Under the pieces are notes generated by a model. It saw only the letters and a program-made list of their open reading frames with translations, did not search any database and had not been told where the DNA came from. From an uncultured Rhodospirillaceae bacterium (GTDB lineage: Bacteria; Pseudomonadota; Alphaproteobacteria; Reyranellales; Reyranellaceae), in contig CAMFGZ010000020.1 of NCBI GenBank assembly GCA_945952105.1, positions 45,772 through 109,771 of the forward strand: a stretch of 64,000 bases of DNA. The letters run 5' to 3'. This document shows positions 18,384 to 26,824 of this stretch, piece after piece. A program made the translations under genes and the position numbers. Each line of letters starts with the position of its first letter. Within the stretch, counting starts at the first letter, position 1.

Positions 18384-19339
18384 CAGCGGTACCTCACCTT
18401 GGGATCGAGCAGGCCGTAGCTCAGATCGACCAGCAGGTTGATGCACATCACCGCGACGCCCACGATCAGGAACACGCCGGTGATGACGGGATAGTCGCGC
18501 TGGCTGACCGCATCGAGCAGCAGCAGGCCCATGCCGGGGATGACGAAGATCTGCTCCATGATCACCGCACCGCCGATCAGCAGCGGCGCCTGCAGCCCGA
18601 TCAGCGTCACCACGGGGATCAGCGCATTACGCAGCGCATGCCGCGCCACGACGAGCTTCTCGCCCAGTCCCTTGGCCCAGGCGGTGCGGATGAAGTCCTG
18701 GCGCAGCACCTCGAGCATCATGGTGCGCGTCAGGCGCATGGTGATGGCCGAGAGCGCGCAGCCCAGGATGATCGACGGGATGATCATCTGGCTGAGATTG
18801 CCCCAGGGGTCCTTCGAGAAGGGCACGAACTGGATGGGCGGCGACCAGCCCCACCAGATCGACGGGAAGACCATCACCATCGTGCCCAGCCAGAAGCTCG
18901 GCACCGCGAGCATCAGGATCGAGAAGGAGCGCGCCACATAGTCGCCCGGCGTGTCCTGGCGGATCGCCGAATAGACGCCGATGGGAATGGCCACCGAGAG
19001 GCCGACGATCAGCGCCATCAGACCGAGCTCGAAGGTGACGGGCAGGCGCTGCAGGAGCTGTTCGCTGACCGGCGTGCTCTGCCAGAGCGAGCGGCCGAAA
19101 TCGCCATGGAACAGGATGGCGCCCATCCAGCGGCCGTACTGGACCCACATCGGCTGATCCAGGCCCAACGCCTTCTCGAGCTGCTCGCGCCCCATCTTCG
19201 AGGCGCCGATGTCGTTCTGGCTCAGCATCAGGTCGATGACGTCGCCGGGGATCATGCGCACCGTCACGAACACGATGAGACTGGCGAAGAAGAGCGTCGG
19301 AATGAGCGCCAGGACGCGGCGCACGATATAGGCCTGCAT
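18383..19339 (-). CDS. ABC transporter permease (DppB type)
   Basis: A 318-residue permease beginning MQAYIVRRVLALIPTLFFASLIVFVTVRM-like sequence, the classic DppB/GsiC N-terminus. It continues with RMIPGDVIDLM, GLDQPMWVQYGRWMG and FGRSLW...PVSEQLLQRLPVTFELG. The EAA loop is DFIRTAWAKGLGEKLVVARHALRNALIPV. The ATG at 19339 overlaps the upstream ligase stop (ATGA), so translation of the transporter is tied to that of the ligase. Confidence 0.93.
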   Translation of the reverse strand: MQAYIVRRVLALIPTLFFASLIVFVTVRMIPGDVIDLMLSQNDIGASKMGREQLEKALGLDQPMWVQYGRWMGAILFHGDFGRSLWQSTPVSEQLLQRLPVTFELGLMALIVGLSVAIPIGVYSAIRQDTPGDYVARSFSILMLAVPSFWLGTMVMVFPSIWWGWSPPIQFVPFSKDPWGNLSQMIIPSIILGCALSAITMRLTRTMMLEVLRQDFIRTAWAKGLGEKLVVARHALRNALIPVVTLIGLQAPLLIGGAVIMEQIFVIPGMGLLLLDAVSQRDYPVITGVFLIVGVAVMCINLLVDLSYGLLDPKVRYR

Positions 19340-21162
19340 CAACCCTTCCCTTCGGCGGCGATCACCGCCGGATCGACCGGTTCGGCATAGAGGCGGGCCA
19401 CGTCCGCCGCGCGACATTCGAGGACGCGGCGCGCGTTGATCGAGCGCTTGTCCGTCACCTCGCCGGCTTCGGGCGAAGGCGGGGCGTCGAGCGGCAGCAA
19501 GCGCGCCACGCGCGTACTCGATCCGCCCGGGCGCGCGTTGAAGGCGGCCAGCAGGCGCGCCAGCGACGGACGCCATGCCTCGATGCCACCGGCCTCGCGG
19601 CAGGCCGTCTCGTCGAGCCAGACCAACGCACCGAGCCAGGGCCGATCGGGGGCCGCGATCACGAGGTCGCGCACATAGGGCTGCAGCGCGTCGATGAGCT
19701 GCGTGCGCAGGGTGGTGGCGCGCACCCAGGTGCCCGACGCCAGCTTGAATTCCTCCGAAAGACGGCCGGCGAACTGGATGCCGGCTTCGGGCCGGCTTTC
19801 GTCGACCCAGCGCGCGGCGTCGCCGGTCCGGAAATAGCCTTCCTCGTCGAAGGCCTCCCGGTTCGCCGCGTCGTTGCGATGGTAGCCCGGCATGACGTTC
19901 GGGCCCTTCACGCGCAGCTCGTAGCGGTCGCCCGCGGGGACCAGCTTGGCCAGCATGCCGGGCTGCGGCAGGCCGAGAAGCCCGGCCCGGTCGACGTTCC
20001 AGTAGACCATGAGCCCGGTGCTTGTGGTCTCGGTCATGCCCCAGCCGCAGCCGAATGGCAGGCGCTCGCCCAGCTGTTCGGTCGCCGCGCCTTGCAGCCG
20101 GTCGAAGCTCTCCTGCGGCAGCAGCGCGCCGCCATAGCCGAGGCCGCGCATGTTCTTGAAGAATTTGGCGCGCAGGTCGGCATCGCGCTCCAGCGCTTCG
20201 AGCAGCATCGGATAGGCGGCCGGCACGGTGCCGAAGCCCGAGGGCGACAGCTCGCGCAGATTGTCCAGCGTCTCCTGGAAACGGCCCGGAATCGGCCGGC
20301 CGCCGTCGATATGGAGAGAGCCCGCGACGCGGATGATGCTGTTCAGGTTGGCGTTGCCGCCCCAGGTGTGATGCCAGGGCAGCCAGTCGAGCGAGACGGC
20401 AATGCGGCTATCGTCGAGCGGCTCGCCGACGGCGCGGATCATTTCCGAGCCGGCAGCGAGATTGCCGTGGGTGTTGAGCACGCCCTTGGCCATGCCCGTG
20501 GAGCCGGAGGTGAACAGGATCTTGGCCGGCGTGTCGGTGGTGATGTGCTGGCGCCGCTCGACGACGGCGGCATCGACCGAGCAGGCGGCGAGTGCGCCGA
20601 ACGCGAGGCCGCGGCCGCCATCCACCGTTACGATACGGGCGCCGGCCTTCCCGGCGCGGTCCAGCGCGGCGGCGTAGAGCTTCGAGTCCTGGGCGAAAAC
20701 CAGGGCCGGCTCGACGAGGCCCATTGCATGGTCGAAGCGGGCGAAATCGCCGGCCAGCGAATAATTCGGCGAGATCGGCGCCACCAGTACGCCCGCGCGC
20801 AGGGCGCCGAACAGGAAGAGCGCGTTTTCCAGGCTGTTGTCCGACAGGATCGCGACCGGCTTGCCGCCGGGCCCGAACCCCTGTGCGATCAGCCACGAGG
20901 CAACGGCGCCGGTCTTCGTCCAGGATTCGGCATAGGTGAGGCGTTGCCACGCGCGGTCCGGCCCGCGGCGCTCCGCCAGAAACGTGACATCCGGCCGTCG
21001 CATGGCGGCCCGTTCGAGCCAGTCGATCGTAAGCGGCAGGTCGGCCGGCAGCGAACGCCCGGAGGAAAGGATCAATGTGCCGTCAGCGCGCCGTTCGACA
21101 GAGACCGTCGGCTTCGGCCGGTTGAGCGCGCGCATGGGTGCCACATGGCTCACCCTGTCCAT
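19339..21162 (-). CDS. Acyl-CoA/feruloyl-CoA synthetase-like ligase
   Basis: A 607-residue AMP-forming ligase. A3-type motif FTSGSTGMAKGV, the A5 region GCGWGMTETTSTG, and A7 YFRTGDAARW are visible. The overall layout (SGRSLPADLPLTIDWLERAA, WLPWHHTWGGNANLN, SEEFKLASGTWV) resembles feruloyl-CoA synthetases of the Fcs type. The reaction would activate a carboxylic acid to its CoA thioester. It is the first gene of an operon with a complete Dpp-type importer, joined by an ATGA overlap. The substrate, possibly an aromatic acid, is inferred from the family only. Confidence 0.85.
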   Translation of the reverse strand: MDRVSHVAPMRALNRPKPTVSVERRADGTLILSSGRSLPADLPLTIDWLERAAMRRPDVTFLAERRGPDRAWQRLTYAESWTKTGAVASWLIAQGFGPGGKPVAILSDNSLENALFLFGALRAGVLVAPISPNYSLAGDFARFDHAMGLVEPALVFAQDSKLYAAALDRAGKAGARIVTVDGGRGLAFGALAACSVDAAVVERRQHITTDTPAKILFTSGSTGMAKGVLNTHGNLAAGSEMIRAVGEPLDDSRIAVSLDWLPWHHTWGGNANLNSIIRVAGSLHIDGGRPIPGRFQETLDNLRELSPSGFGTVPAAYPMLLEALERDADLRAKFFKNMRGLGYGGALLPQESFDRLQGAATEQLGERLPFGCGWGMTETTSTGLMVYWNVDRAGLLGLPQPGMLAKLVPAGDRYELRVKGPNVMPGYHRNDAANREAFDEEGYFRTGDAARWVDESRPEAGIQFAGRLSEEFKLASGTWVRATTLRTQLIDALQPYVRDLVIAAPDRPWLGALVWLDETACREAGGIEAWRPSLARLLAAFNARPGGSSTRVARLLPLDAPPSPEAGEVTDKRSINARRVLECRAADVARLYAEPVDPAVIAAEGKG

Positions 21163-21303
21163 CCTCCCGCAAAGACGCTTCCTCGGTCATCCGTTCGAGC
21201 GGACGATCCTGTTGGCGACAAGCTGCCGGGATTGCAGGCGCACTGTCAAATGAAACGAAGAACATGAAGATGATCGCCGCCGATCGGCGATCGATGTGCC
21301 GCC

Positions 21304-22473
21304 TCAGGGAATGCCCAGCAGCTTCTTCAATGCCGTCGCAATCCGCTCCGTGCTGTAGGCCGAAGGGTGCCCGTCATGAGGGATCATCAGCCGCGCGGCC
21401 GTCTCGCCCTGGGTCGCGTCGGCGACGCTCAGCATCGGCGCGCCGAGCTGGCGCAGCTTCACGAGCGTCGCGACCAGCAGTGGCTGCTCGACCTTGGAAT
21501 CGCCGTAGCGGTTCTGCGTGCTTTCGTCGGGCCAGGAATAGATGATGACGAGCGGCGCATCGAACTTCGCCCGGGCCTCGGCCTGCAGCTTCGCCATCAT
21601 CGCCAGGAACAGTTCGATCTGCTGCTCCTGGCGCTGCTTCTGGCCGATCGCCTCGATGAAGGCGAAGTGCTCGCCCAGCAGATAGTGCAGGCCGGCCAGC
21701 GGATCGCGCCAGCGATGCTCGTTGAACGTGCCGGTGAAGCGCAGCTTGCCGTCGTCGAGGACGTAGCGCGGCGAGGAGCCCAACCAGGACCCGTCGCCCG
21801 TGACGCGCTGCAGATGGGCCGGGATGATCCAGGTCACCACCGCCTTCACCTTCCGGTCCTTGTAGCGGTCGTAGAGCCCCGCCTCGAAGGCGCGGACGAG
21901 ATGGTTCGGCCCGTAGCCGGGCACGCCGAGATTGACGGTGCGCGCGGGAGGCGCGTTCAGCCTGGTGAACTGGGAGGCCACCGTCTCGTCGTCGGCCAGG
22001 CCCTGCCCGAAGACGAAGGAATCGCCGATGAAGAGATAGGTGTCGGATGCAGGCGGCGCCGCCGGCGTCACGCGCGCGGCTGCGTCATTGAAATGATAGG
22101 TCTGGCGATAGACGAGTTCGTCGCCCCAGGTCGCGGTGGCGATGACCTCGCTGTCAGGCTTGGGCCGGAAACCCAGGATCGGATCGGGCGGCGGCCACCA
22201 TTGCGGGATCGTGCGGGTCACGACCCCCATGTTCACCGCCTTGGGCGACAGGAAGCCGGCGAAGAGGTCGAGCCCCACGAGGCTGAGTGCCAATGCCGTC
22301 GCCAGCAGCGCACCGCTGCGCCAGCGATTGCCCCGGAACGCCACGACACCCGCGATGCCCAGCACGGCTGCGGCCACACAGGCCCACAGCGCGGATCGCA
22401 GGGCGAGCCCGGTCGCGAGGACGACGAGCAGGAAGGCGCCTAGAAGCCAGAAATTGCGAAACCTGCCGGCCAT
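21304..22473 (-). CDS. Membrane-anchored SGNH/GDSL hydrolase-like protein
   Basis: A 389-residue protein with three N-terminal hydrophobic segments (about residues 8-25, 28-46 and 54-74) followed by a periplasmic SGNH domain. The block-I nucleophile motif is FIGDSFVFGQG, a block-II-like NLGVPGYGPNH follows, and the closing catalytic motif is DGHPS. Similar proteins modify cell-surface polysaccharides or lipids by O-acetyl transfer or hydrolysis. It stands alone between the ligase operon and the divergent CoA-transferase gene, with a 60-base intergenic gap. The substrate is unknown. Confidence 0.82.
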   Translation of the reverse strand: MAGRFRNFWLLGAFLLVVLATGLALRSALWACVAAAVLGIAGVVAFRGNRWRSGALLATALALSLVGLDLFAGFLSPKAVNMGVVTRTIPQWWPPPDPILGFRPKPDSEVIATATWGDELVYRQTYHFNDAAARVTPAAPPASDTYLFIGDSFVFGQGLADDETVASQFTRLNAPPARTVNLGVPGYGPNHLVRAFEAGLYDRYKDRKVKAVVTWIIPAHLQRVTGDGSWLGSSPRYVLDDGKLRFTGTFNEHRWRDPLAGLHYLLGEHFAFIEAIGQKQRQEQQIELFLAMMAKLQAEARAKFDAPLVIIYSWPDESTQNRYGDSKVEQPLLVATLVKLRQLGAPMLSVADATQGETAARLMIPHDGHPSAYSTERIATALKKLLGIP

Positions 22474-22533
22474 TGACCTGATGCGGTTCTATTCGGATAG
22501 GCTGGGGTGTAGGCGTTCGAAAGGGAAAACTCA

Positions 22534-23745
22534 ATGAGCGGACAGTTGCCGCTGCAGGGCCTCCGGGTCCTCGACCTCGCGAGCTTCATCGCCGGACCGG
22601 TGGCCACGACGGTGATGGGCGACTATGGCGCGGAGGTCATCAAGATCGAGCCGCCGGGCGAAGGCGACCCGCAGCGCAAGCTGGGACAGGCCCATTCGAT
22701 CCCGCAGCACCCGGTCAACTTCTGCTGGCACATGACCAACCGCAACAAGCGCTCGGTGGTGCTGGACCTCAAGAACGACGAGGGACGCGCTGCGTTCGAC
22801 CGGCTGGTGAAGACCGCCGACGTGATGGTGGTGAACTTCCCGCTGAAGGTCCGCGCTCGGCTCAGAATGCGCTACTCGGACGTGGCGCCGCTCAACCCGC
22901 GGCTGATCTACGCCTCGATGACCGGCTACGGCGAGGCCGGGCCCGACGCCGAGCAGCCGGGCTTCGATTCGACCGCCTTCTTCGCGCGTTCCGGCCTGCT
23001 CGACGGCCTCACCTACGAAGGCGGGCCGCCGGCCTTCTCGCTGCCGGCGCAGGGCGACCAGATGGCCGGCATGAACCTGTTCGCCGCCATCTCGATGGCG
23101 CTTCTCCATCGCGAGCGCACCGGCGAGGGCAGCGAGGTCGGCACGTCGCTGCATGCCAGCGGCCTGTGGTCCAACGCGATCCTCGCGCAGGGGGCCCTGC
23201 TTGGCTCCTTCGTGGCGCCGCGACCGCCGCGCACCAAGCCGCGCAGCGCGCTCGCCAATCAGTACCGCACCTCCGACGGGCGCTGGATCCAGCTCACCAT
23301 CGTGCGCGAGGACAAGCTCTGGCCCGAACTCTGCCAGGCGATCGAGCGCACCGACCTGATGGACGATCCGCGCTTCGAGACGACCGAGAAACGGCGCGCG
23401 CACGCCACCGAGCTCGCCGCGATCCTCGATCCGGTGTTTGCCGGGCGGCCGTGGCCCGAATGGAAGGAACGCCTGCGCCGCCACGAGATCACCTTCGGGC
23501 TTCTGGGCATCCTTCGCGACGTTCCCGACGACGAGCAGGCCGTCGCCAACGGCGCGGTCGTGGGCACGAGCCAGGAGGACATGCCGCGCACCATCTCCGC
23601 GCCGATCCGCATGTCCTTCGCATCACGACCCGTGACCGCAGGACCGGGACCCGGTTTCGGCGAGCATACGAACGAGATCCTGGGCGAGCTGGGCTACAGT
23701 ACCGCCGAGATCGGCAAACTGCGGGAGGCGGGAGCGATCGGCTGA
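22534..23745 (+). CDS. CaiB/BaiF family class-III CoA-transferase
   Basis: A 403-residue CoA-transferase. The N-terminal LDLASFIAGPVATTVMGDYGAEVIKIEPP, the NRNKRSVVLDLK segment and TGYGEAGPDAEQPGFDSTAFFARSGL (containing the catalytic Asp region) are diagnostic of family III. These enzymes move CoA between carboxylic acids through an aspartyl-CoA intermediate. GAAAGGG precedes the ATG. It is divergent from the SGNH hydrolase and convergent with regA. The acid substrates cannot be deduced. Confidence 0.92.
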   Translation: MSGQLPLQGLRVLDLASFIAGPVATTVMGDYGAEVIKIEPPGEGDPQRKLGQAHSIPQHPVNFCWHMTNRNKRSVVLDLKNDEGRAAFDRLVKTADVMVVNFPLKVRARLRMRYSDVAPLNPRLIYASMTGYGEAGPDAEQPGFDSTAFFARSGLLDGLTYEGGPPAFSLPAQGDQMAGMNLFAAISMALLHRERTGEGSEVGTSLHASGLWSNAILAQGALLGSFVAPRPPRTKPRSALANQYRTSDGRWIQLTIVREDKLWPELCQAIERTDLMDDPRFETTEKRRAHATELAAILDPVFAGRPWPEWKERLRRHEITFGLLGILRDVPDDEQAVANGAVVGTSQEDMPRTISAPIRMSFASRPVTAGPGPGFGEHTNEILGELGYSTAEIGKLREAGAIG

Positions 23746-23760
23746 CCGGATCGCGAAGGC

Positions 23761-24294
23761 TCAAGTGACGGGGCGCTTGGCGAGCTTGCGGGCAAGCGTG
23801 CGGCGATGCAGCCCGAGGCGGCGCGCGGTTTCCGACACGTTGAATTCCGTCTCTACCAGCACCTCGTGGATGCGCTCCCATTCGAGCGTCTTCAGAGACG
23901 TCGGCCGGGTGCCCAGCGGCACCGCGGCATCGCCGCCGACGCGCCCGAACGCCGCCTCGATATCATCGGCATTGGAGGGCTTGGCGAGGTAGTGGCAGGC
24001 GCCGAGCTTGATCGCCTCGACGGCGGTCGAGATGCTCGCAAACCCTGTCAGCACCACGATGCGCATGGCCGGATCGAGCGCGGCGAGGCGGCGCACGCAA
24101 TGCAGGCCGGAATCGCCGCCGAGCTTGAGGTCGACGATCGCGAAGCCCGGCATGAAGTCCGCCAAAGCCTTCTCCAGCGCCTCCGACGTCGCGCAGGCGC
24201 GCACGTCGTAATCACGCCGCTCGAAAGAGCGGCGGATCGCACGCGCGAAGGCCGGATCGTCGTCGACGATCAACAGGCGCGGCCTATCCGACAT
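23761..24294 (-). CDS. regA: RegA/PrrA/ActR-type redox response regulator
   Basis: A 177-residue response regulator. The receiver domain has acidic pocket LLIVDDDPAF, phospho-acceptor Asp in FAIVDLKLGGDSG, Thr in VVLTGFAS and Lys in YLAKPSNADD. The compact Fis-type helix-turn-helix at the C-terminus reads FNVSETARRLGLHRRTLARKLAKR, nearly the invariant RegA DNA-binding sequence. RegA controls photosynthesis, respiration, nitrogen or carbon fixation genes in response to redox state. The ATG at 24294 lies within the end of regB, and the canonical regB stop would overlap it by 11 bases. Convergent with the CoA-transferase. Confidence 0.95.
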   Translation of the reverse strand: MSDRPRLLIVDDDPAFARAIRRSFERRDYDVRACATSEALEKALADFMPGFAIVDLKLGGDSGLHCVRRLAALDPAMRIVVLTGFASISTAVEAIKLGACHYLAKPSNADDIEAAFGRVGGDAAVPLGTRPTSLKTLEWERIHEVLVETEFNVSETARRLGLHRRTLARKLAKRPVT

Positions 24295-25499
24295 GCGGAG
24301 CCTCCAGCGCGAGGCGGGCGAGGGGCAGGCGCACGACGACGCGCGCGCCGCCCCCCCGCGCGGTTCTCCAGCGCGACCTCGCCGCCCAGTTTGCGCACCA
24401 CGTTGACCAGCAGGAACAGGCCGAGCCCCGAGCCCGGCCGGGCTTTCGTCGTCTGGTAGGGCTTGCCGAACTGCGCGAGGATCCGCGCGGCAAAGCCCGG
24501 GCCGCGATCCTCGACCGTCAGCACCGCCTCGTCGCCCTGCCGGTCGAGGGCGATGGACATCCAGTCCGGCGATGCCTCGAGTGCATTGTCGAACACGTTG
24601 GCGATGCCCTGTCCCAGCACCACGTCGGTTGCGATCGCACGGTCGGGCGAGAAGCGGTTCTCGTAGTGCAGCGAGGGCGGCCAGCGACTGGTCCGCCAGT
24701 CCTCGACGAGCCCGTCGAAGAAGCGGACGACGGTCGTGGGACCGGCGCCCTCGCCACGCATCTCGCCCGACGAGGTGAGAATCTTGGAAACGATCTCCTT
24801 GCAGCGAAGGAGCTGGTCCTCCATCGCGTCGAGGTCTTCGGCGAGATCGGAATCGGTGCGCAGTGCGGGCATCTTCTGCCAGTCGTTCAGGATCACCGAG
24901 AGGGTGCCGAGCGGTGTGCCCAGCTCATGGGCGGCGCCCGAGGCGAGCAGCCCCATGCGCACGACGAGCTCCTCCTCCACCGAGCGCTGGCGCAACGCGG
25001 CAAGATGCGCGTCGCGTTCCCGCAGGTTCCGGCTGATGCGGGTGACGAAGAACACGATCAGCCCCGCCGCCAGAACGTAGGCGATGAACATGCCTTGCAG
25101 ATGGAGATTGAAGAGATCGCCGTCATGACGATGCGGCAGGTCGAGTGGACGGCTGAACAGGGCGAGCCCGACGAAGCAGGCGGTCGTCACACCGACCAGG
25201 ATCCATGCCGCCCTTGCCTCCAGCAGCACCGCGGCCAAGATGACCTGGAGCAGGTAAAGCGACACGAAGGGATTGGATGCGCCGCCGCTCAGGTAGAGCT
25301 GCGTGGTGAGCGCCGCGACGTCGAGCGACAATTCGAGCAGCAGCGCGCCGCCCGTGGTCGCCGCGCCGGTGCGATGACGCAGCAGGCTGATGCCGTTCAG
25401 CACGACGAGGAACAGCACGACTGCCAGCATCGACGAGAGCGGCAGGGCCACATGCAACACGAACTGCACGAAGGCGATGGTCCCGACCTGCCCCAGCAC
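24270..25499 (-). CDS. regB: RegB/PrrB/ActS-type redox sensor histidine kinase, with C-terminal frameshift
   Basis: A six-span sensor kinase. The quinone-binding heptapeptide GGASNPF (residues 72-78 counted from the GTG at 25499), the H-box GAAHELGTPLGT (His191), a redox-type Cys in LRCKEI (Cys233), an N-box with Asn305, DRGPGF and GSGLGLF identify RegB. Two oddities occur. First, a run of seven G (24351-24357) shifts the frame after LENRAGG, and the annotated end becomes an Arg/Pro-rich tail ending at 24270. With six G the protein would read GGARVVVRLPLARLALEAP and stop at 24284, as in the family. Second, the family N-terminus (LLLLIQLRWIAVLGQ) starts before the GTG. The only plausible start there is ATT at 25565, 7 bases after GGAAGGAG. 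Confidence 0.85.
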   Translation of the reverse strand: MLGQVGTIAFVQFVLHVALPLSSMLAVVLFLVVLNGISLLRHRTGAATTGGALLLELSLDVAALTTQLYLSGGASNPFVSLYLLQVILAAVLLEARAAWILVGVTTACFVGLALFSRPLDLPHRHDGDLFNLHLQGMFIAYVLAAGLIVFFVTRISRNLRERDAHLAALRQRSVEEELVVRMGLLASGAAHELGTPLGTLSVILNDWQKMPALRTDSDLAEDLDAMEDQLLRCKEIVSKILTSSGEMRGEGAGPTTVVRFFDGLVEDWRTSRWPPSLHYENRFSPDRAIATDVVLGQGIANVFDNALEASPDWMSIALDRQGDEAVLTVEDRGPGFAARILAQFGKPYQTTKARPGSGLGLFLLVNVVRKLGGEVALENRAGGRRARRRAPAPRPPRAGGSACRIGRAC

Positions 25500-25589
25500 C
25501 GCAATCCAGCGAAGCTGGATCAGCAGCAGCAGGTTCTTTCGATTTGCCGTGTCCTGCGCGGAAATCTTCGCGCTCCTTCCGGGGTCCCG

Positions 25590-25766
25590 TCACTTCGACA
25601 GGAACACGTACAGCAGCGGCAGCCAAACGAAAGTGGTCGTCGCGAGACCCTTCACCGTCTGGTAGGCGATCCAGAGCCAGAAGTAGCGACGAATCCACGT
25701 CGCGAACCGGCTGCGACGCGTGGTCGCCGGTGCGGATTCGGCACCCGAAGCCGAGGCAAGGTTCAT
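25590..25766 (-). CDS. 58-residue single-span membrane protein of the cytochrome operon
   Basis: A very small protein. A Ser/Ala/Thr-rich N-terminus, then a basic stretch (RRSRFATWIRRYF) and one strongly hydrophobic segment rich in Trp/Tyr/Leu (about residues 28-56) ending in YVFLSK. Its ATG overlaps the stop of the preceding membrane subunit (ATGA), which strongly supports it as real. Small single-span subunits such as CydX accompany cytochrome bd oxidases. A comparable structural role here is a suggestion from position and size, not homology. regB follows directly. Confidence 0.75.
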   Translation of the reverse strand: MNLASASGAESAPATTRRSRFATWIRRYFWLWIAYQTVKGLATTTFVWLPLLYVFLSK

Positions 25767-26824
25767 GGCCGCGCCGGACGCGACGTGCCCGCGGCACGGT
25801 TGGCTTCGTCGACGCGGCGCATGTAGTCCTCGGTCTTGGCCCGCACCAGCTCGCGATGGGGCGCCACGGCGGTTTCGCGGTAGACGTGGCGACCTGCGCC
25901 CATCAGACCCAGCACCACGACCATGAGACCACAGATGGACACGAAGCTTCCGCCGATCCGCGCGGCCGGGCGGCGCGTCTCGACGAACATCAGCAGGGTC
26001 ATCCAGATCGAAACGAGGATGGCCACGCCGAAGATCGCCATCATCGTTGCGGGCGTGCCCTGGGTCGCCGGCAGGGTCAGCAGCGCGATCGGTCCGACGA
26101 GGAATTGTCCGACGGTGGGCCACAGCGCCCAGCGGTAACCCGTGCGCACCAGCTCGTCGCGCCGCCAGCCTGTCTCCGCCAGCGAAGCCTCGCTGCGACG
26201 GCGGAACAGCCAGACCATCAGCAATCCCGTCATCGCCGGACAGGCCAAGAGGAAGTGGGCGTAGCGCGGCAGCACGTTGGGCAGCAGCAGCGCCGAAAAG
26301 AAGCCCTGCACCGCCCCCCACTTCTCCGGAAACAGCATCAGGTTCACGTTGGTGAGGAAGATCAGCGGGATGAACAGGAAGATCAGGCAGGACGCTGCTC
26401 CCAAACCGATGTGGAGCCACTTGCGCTTCTCCATCGCGTGCCACAGGTACTTGTGCGCGTAGGTCAGCAGGAAGGCCACGATCACCAGTGGAATGATCGA
26501 GATCCAGAACGTGCCGGTGAGGGCATTCGCCGTGTAGAAGTAGACCGTGTACAGCGTGTTGATGGCGAGCAGCGGCCCGACGCCCAGCACGACCGCGATG
26601 CTCTTGTTCGCGGTGATCGTGGAGGCGACTTCGTAGGCCAGGCGGTCGTAGCGGCGCTCCTTCAGGCCCTTGATCTCGTACCAGACCGAGATCAGCGCAC
26701 CGCCCACCATGAAGTTCACGAAGGCGATGTGCAGGAGGAAGAAGAACACCAGCGCCAAGACCAGCAGGGGCTCGGGCGCCGGCATGGGCAGCGGGATGTC
26801 GCGCGGTATGGGGACCTGGTTCAC
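25763..26824 (-). CDS. Multispanning CydA-like membrane subunit, lacking cytochrome c domain
   Basis: A 353-residue integral membrane protein, starting at a GTG (26824) that overlaps the previous stop as GTGA. About eight to nine hydrophobic segments. His32, His124, His138 and His190 lie in or near membrane spans. The segment DRLAYEV...TYAHKYLWHAMEKRKWLHIGLG aligns in order with DRLAYRI...TWKSW...KRRHIQLG of its operon neighbour, so the two look like paralogous halves of a heterodimer, as CydA and CydB are. The C-terminal tail is basic and soluble (VRAKTEDYMRRVDEANRAAG). I know no characterised homologue. A redox membrane role is inferred. Confidence 0.75.
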   Translation of the reverse strand: MNQVPIPRDIPLPMPAPEPLLVLALVFFFLLHIAFVNFMVGGALISVWYEIKGLKERRYDRLAYEVASTITANKSIAVVLGVGPLLAINTLYTVYFYTANALTGTFWISIIPLVIVAFLLTYAHKYLWHAMEKRKWLHIGLGAASCLIFLFIPLIFLTNVNLMLFPEKWGAVQGFFSALLLPNVLPRYAHFLLACPAMTGLLMVWLFRRRSEASLAETGWRRDELVRTGYRWALWPTVGQFLVGPIALLTLPATQGTPATMMAIFGVAILVSIWMTLLMFVETRRPAARIGGSFVSICGLMVVVLGLMGAGRHVYRETAVAPHRELVRAKTEDYMRRVDEANRAAGTSRPARP

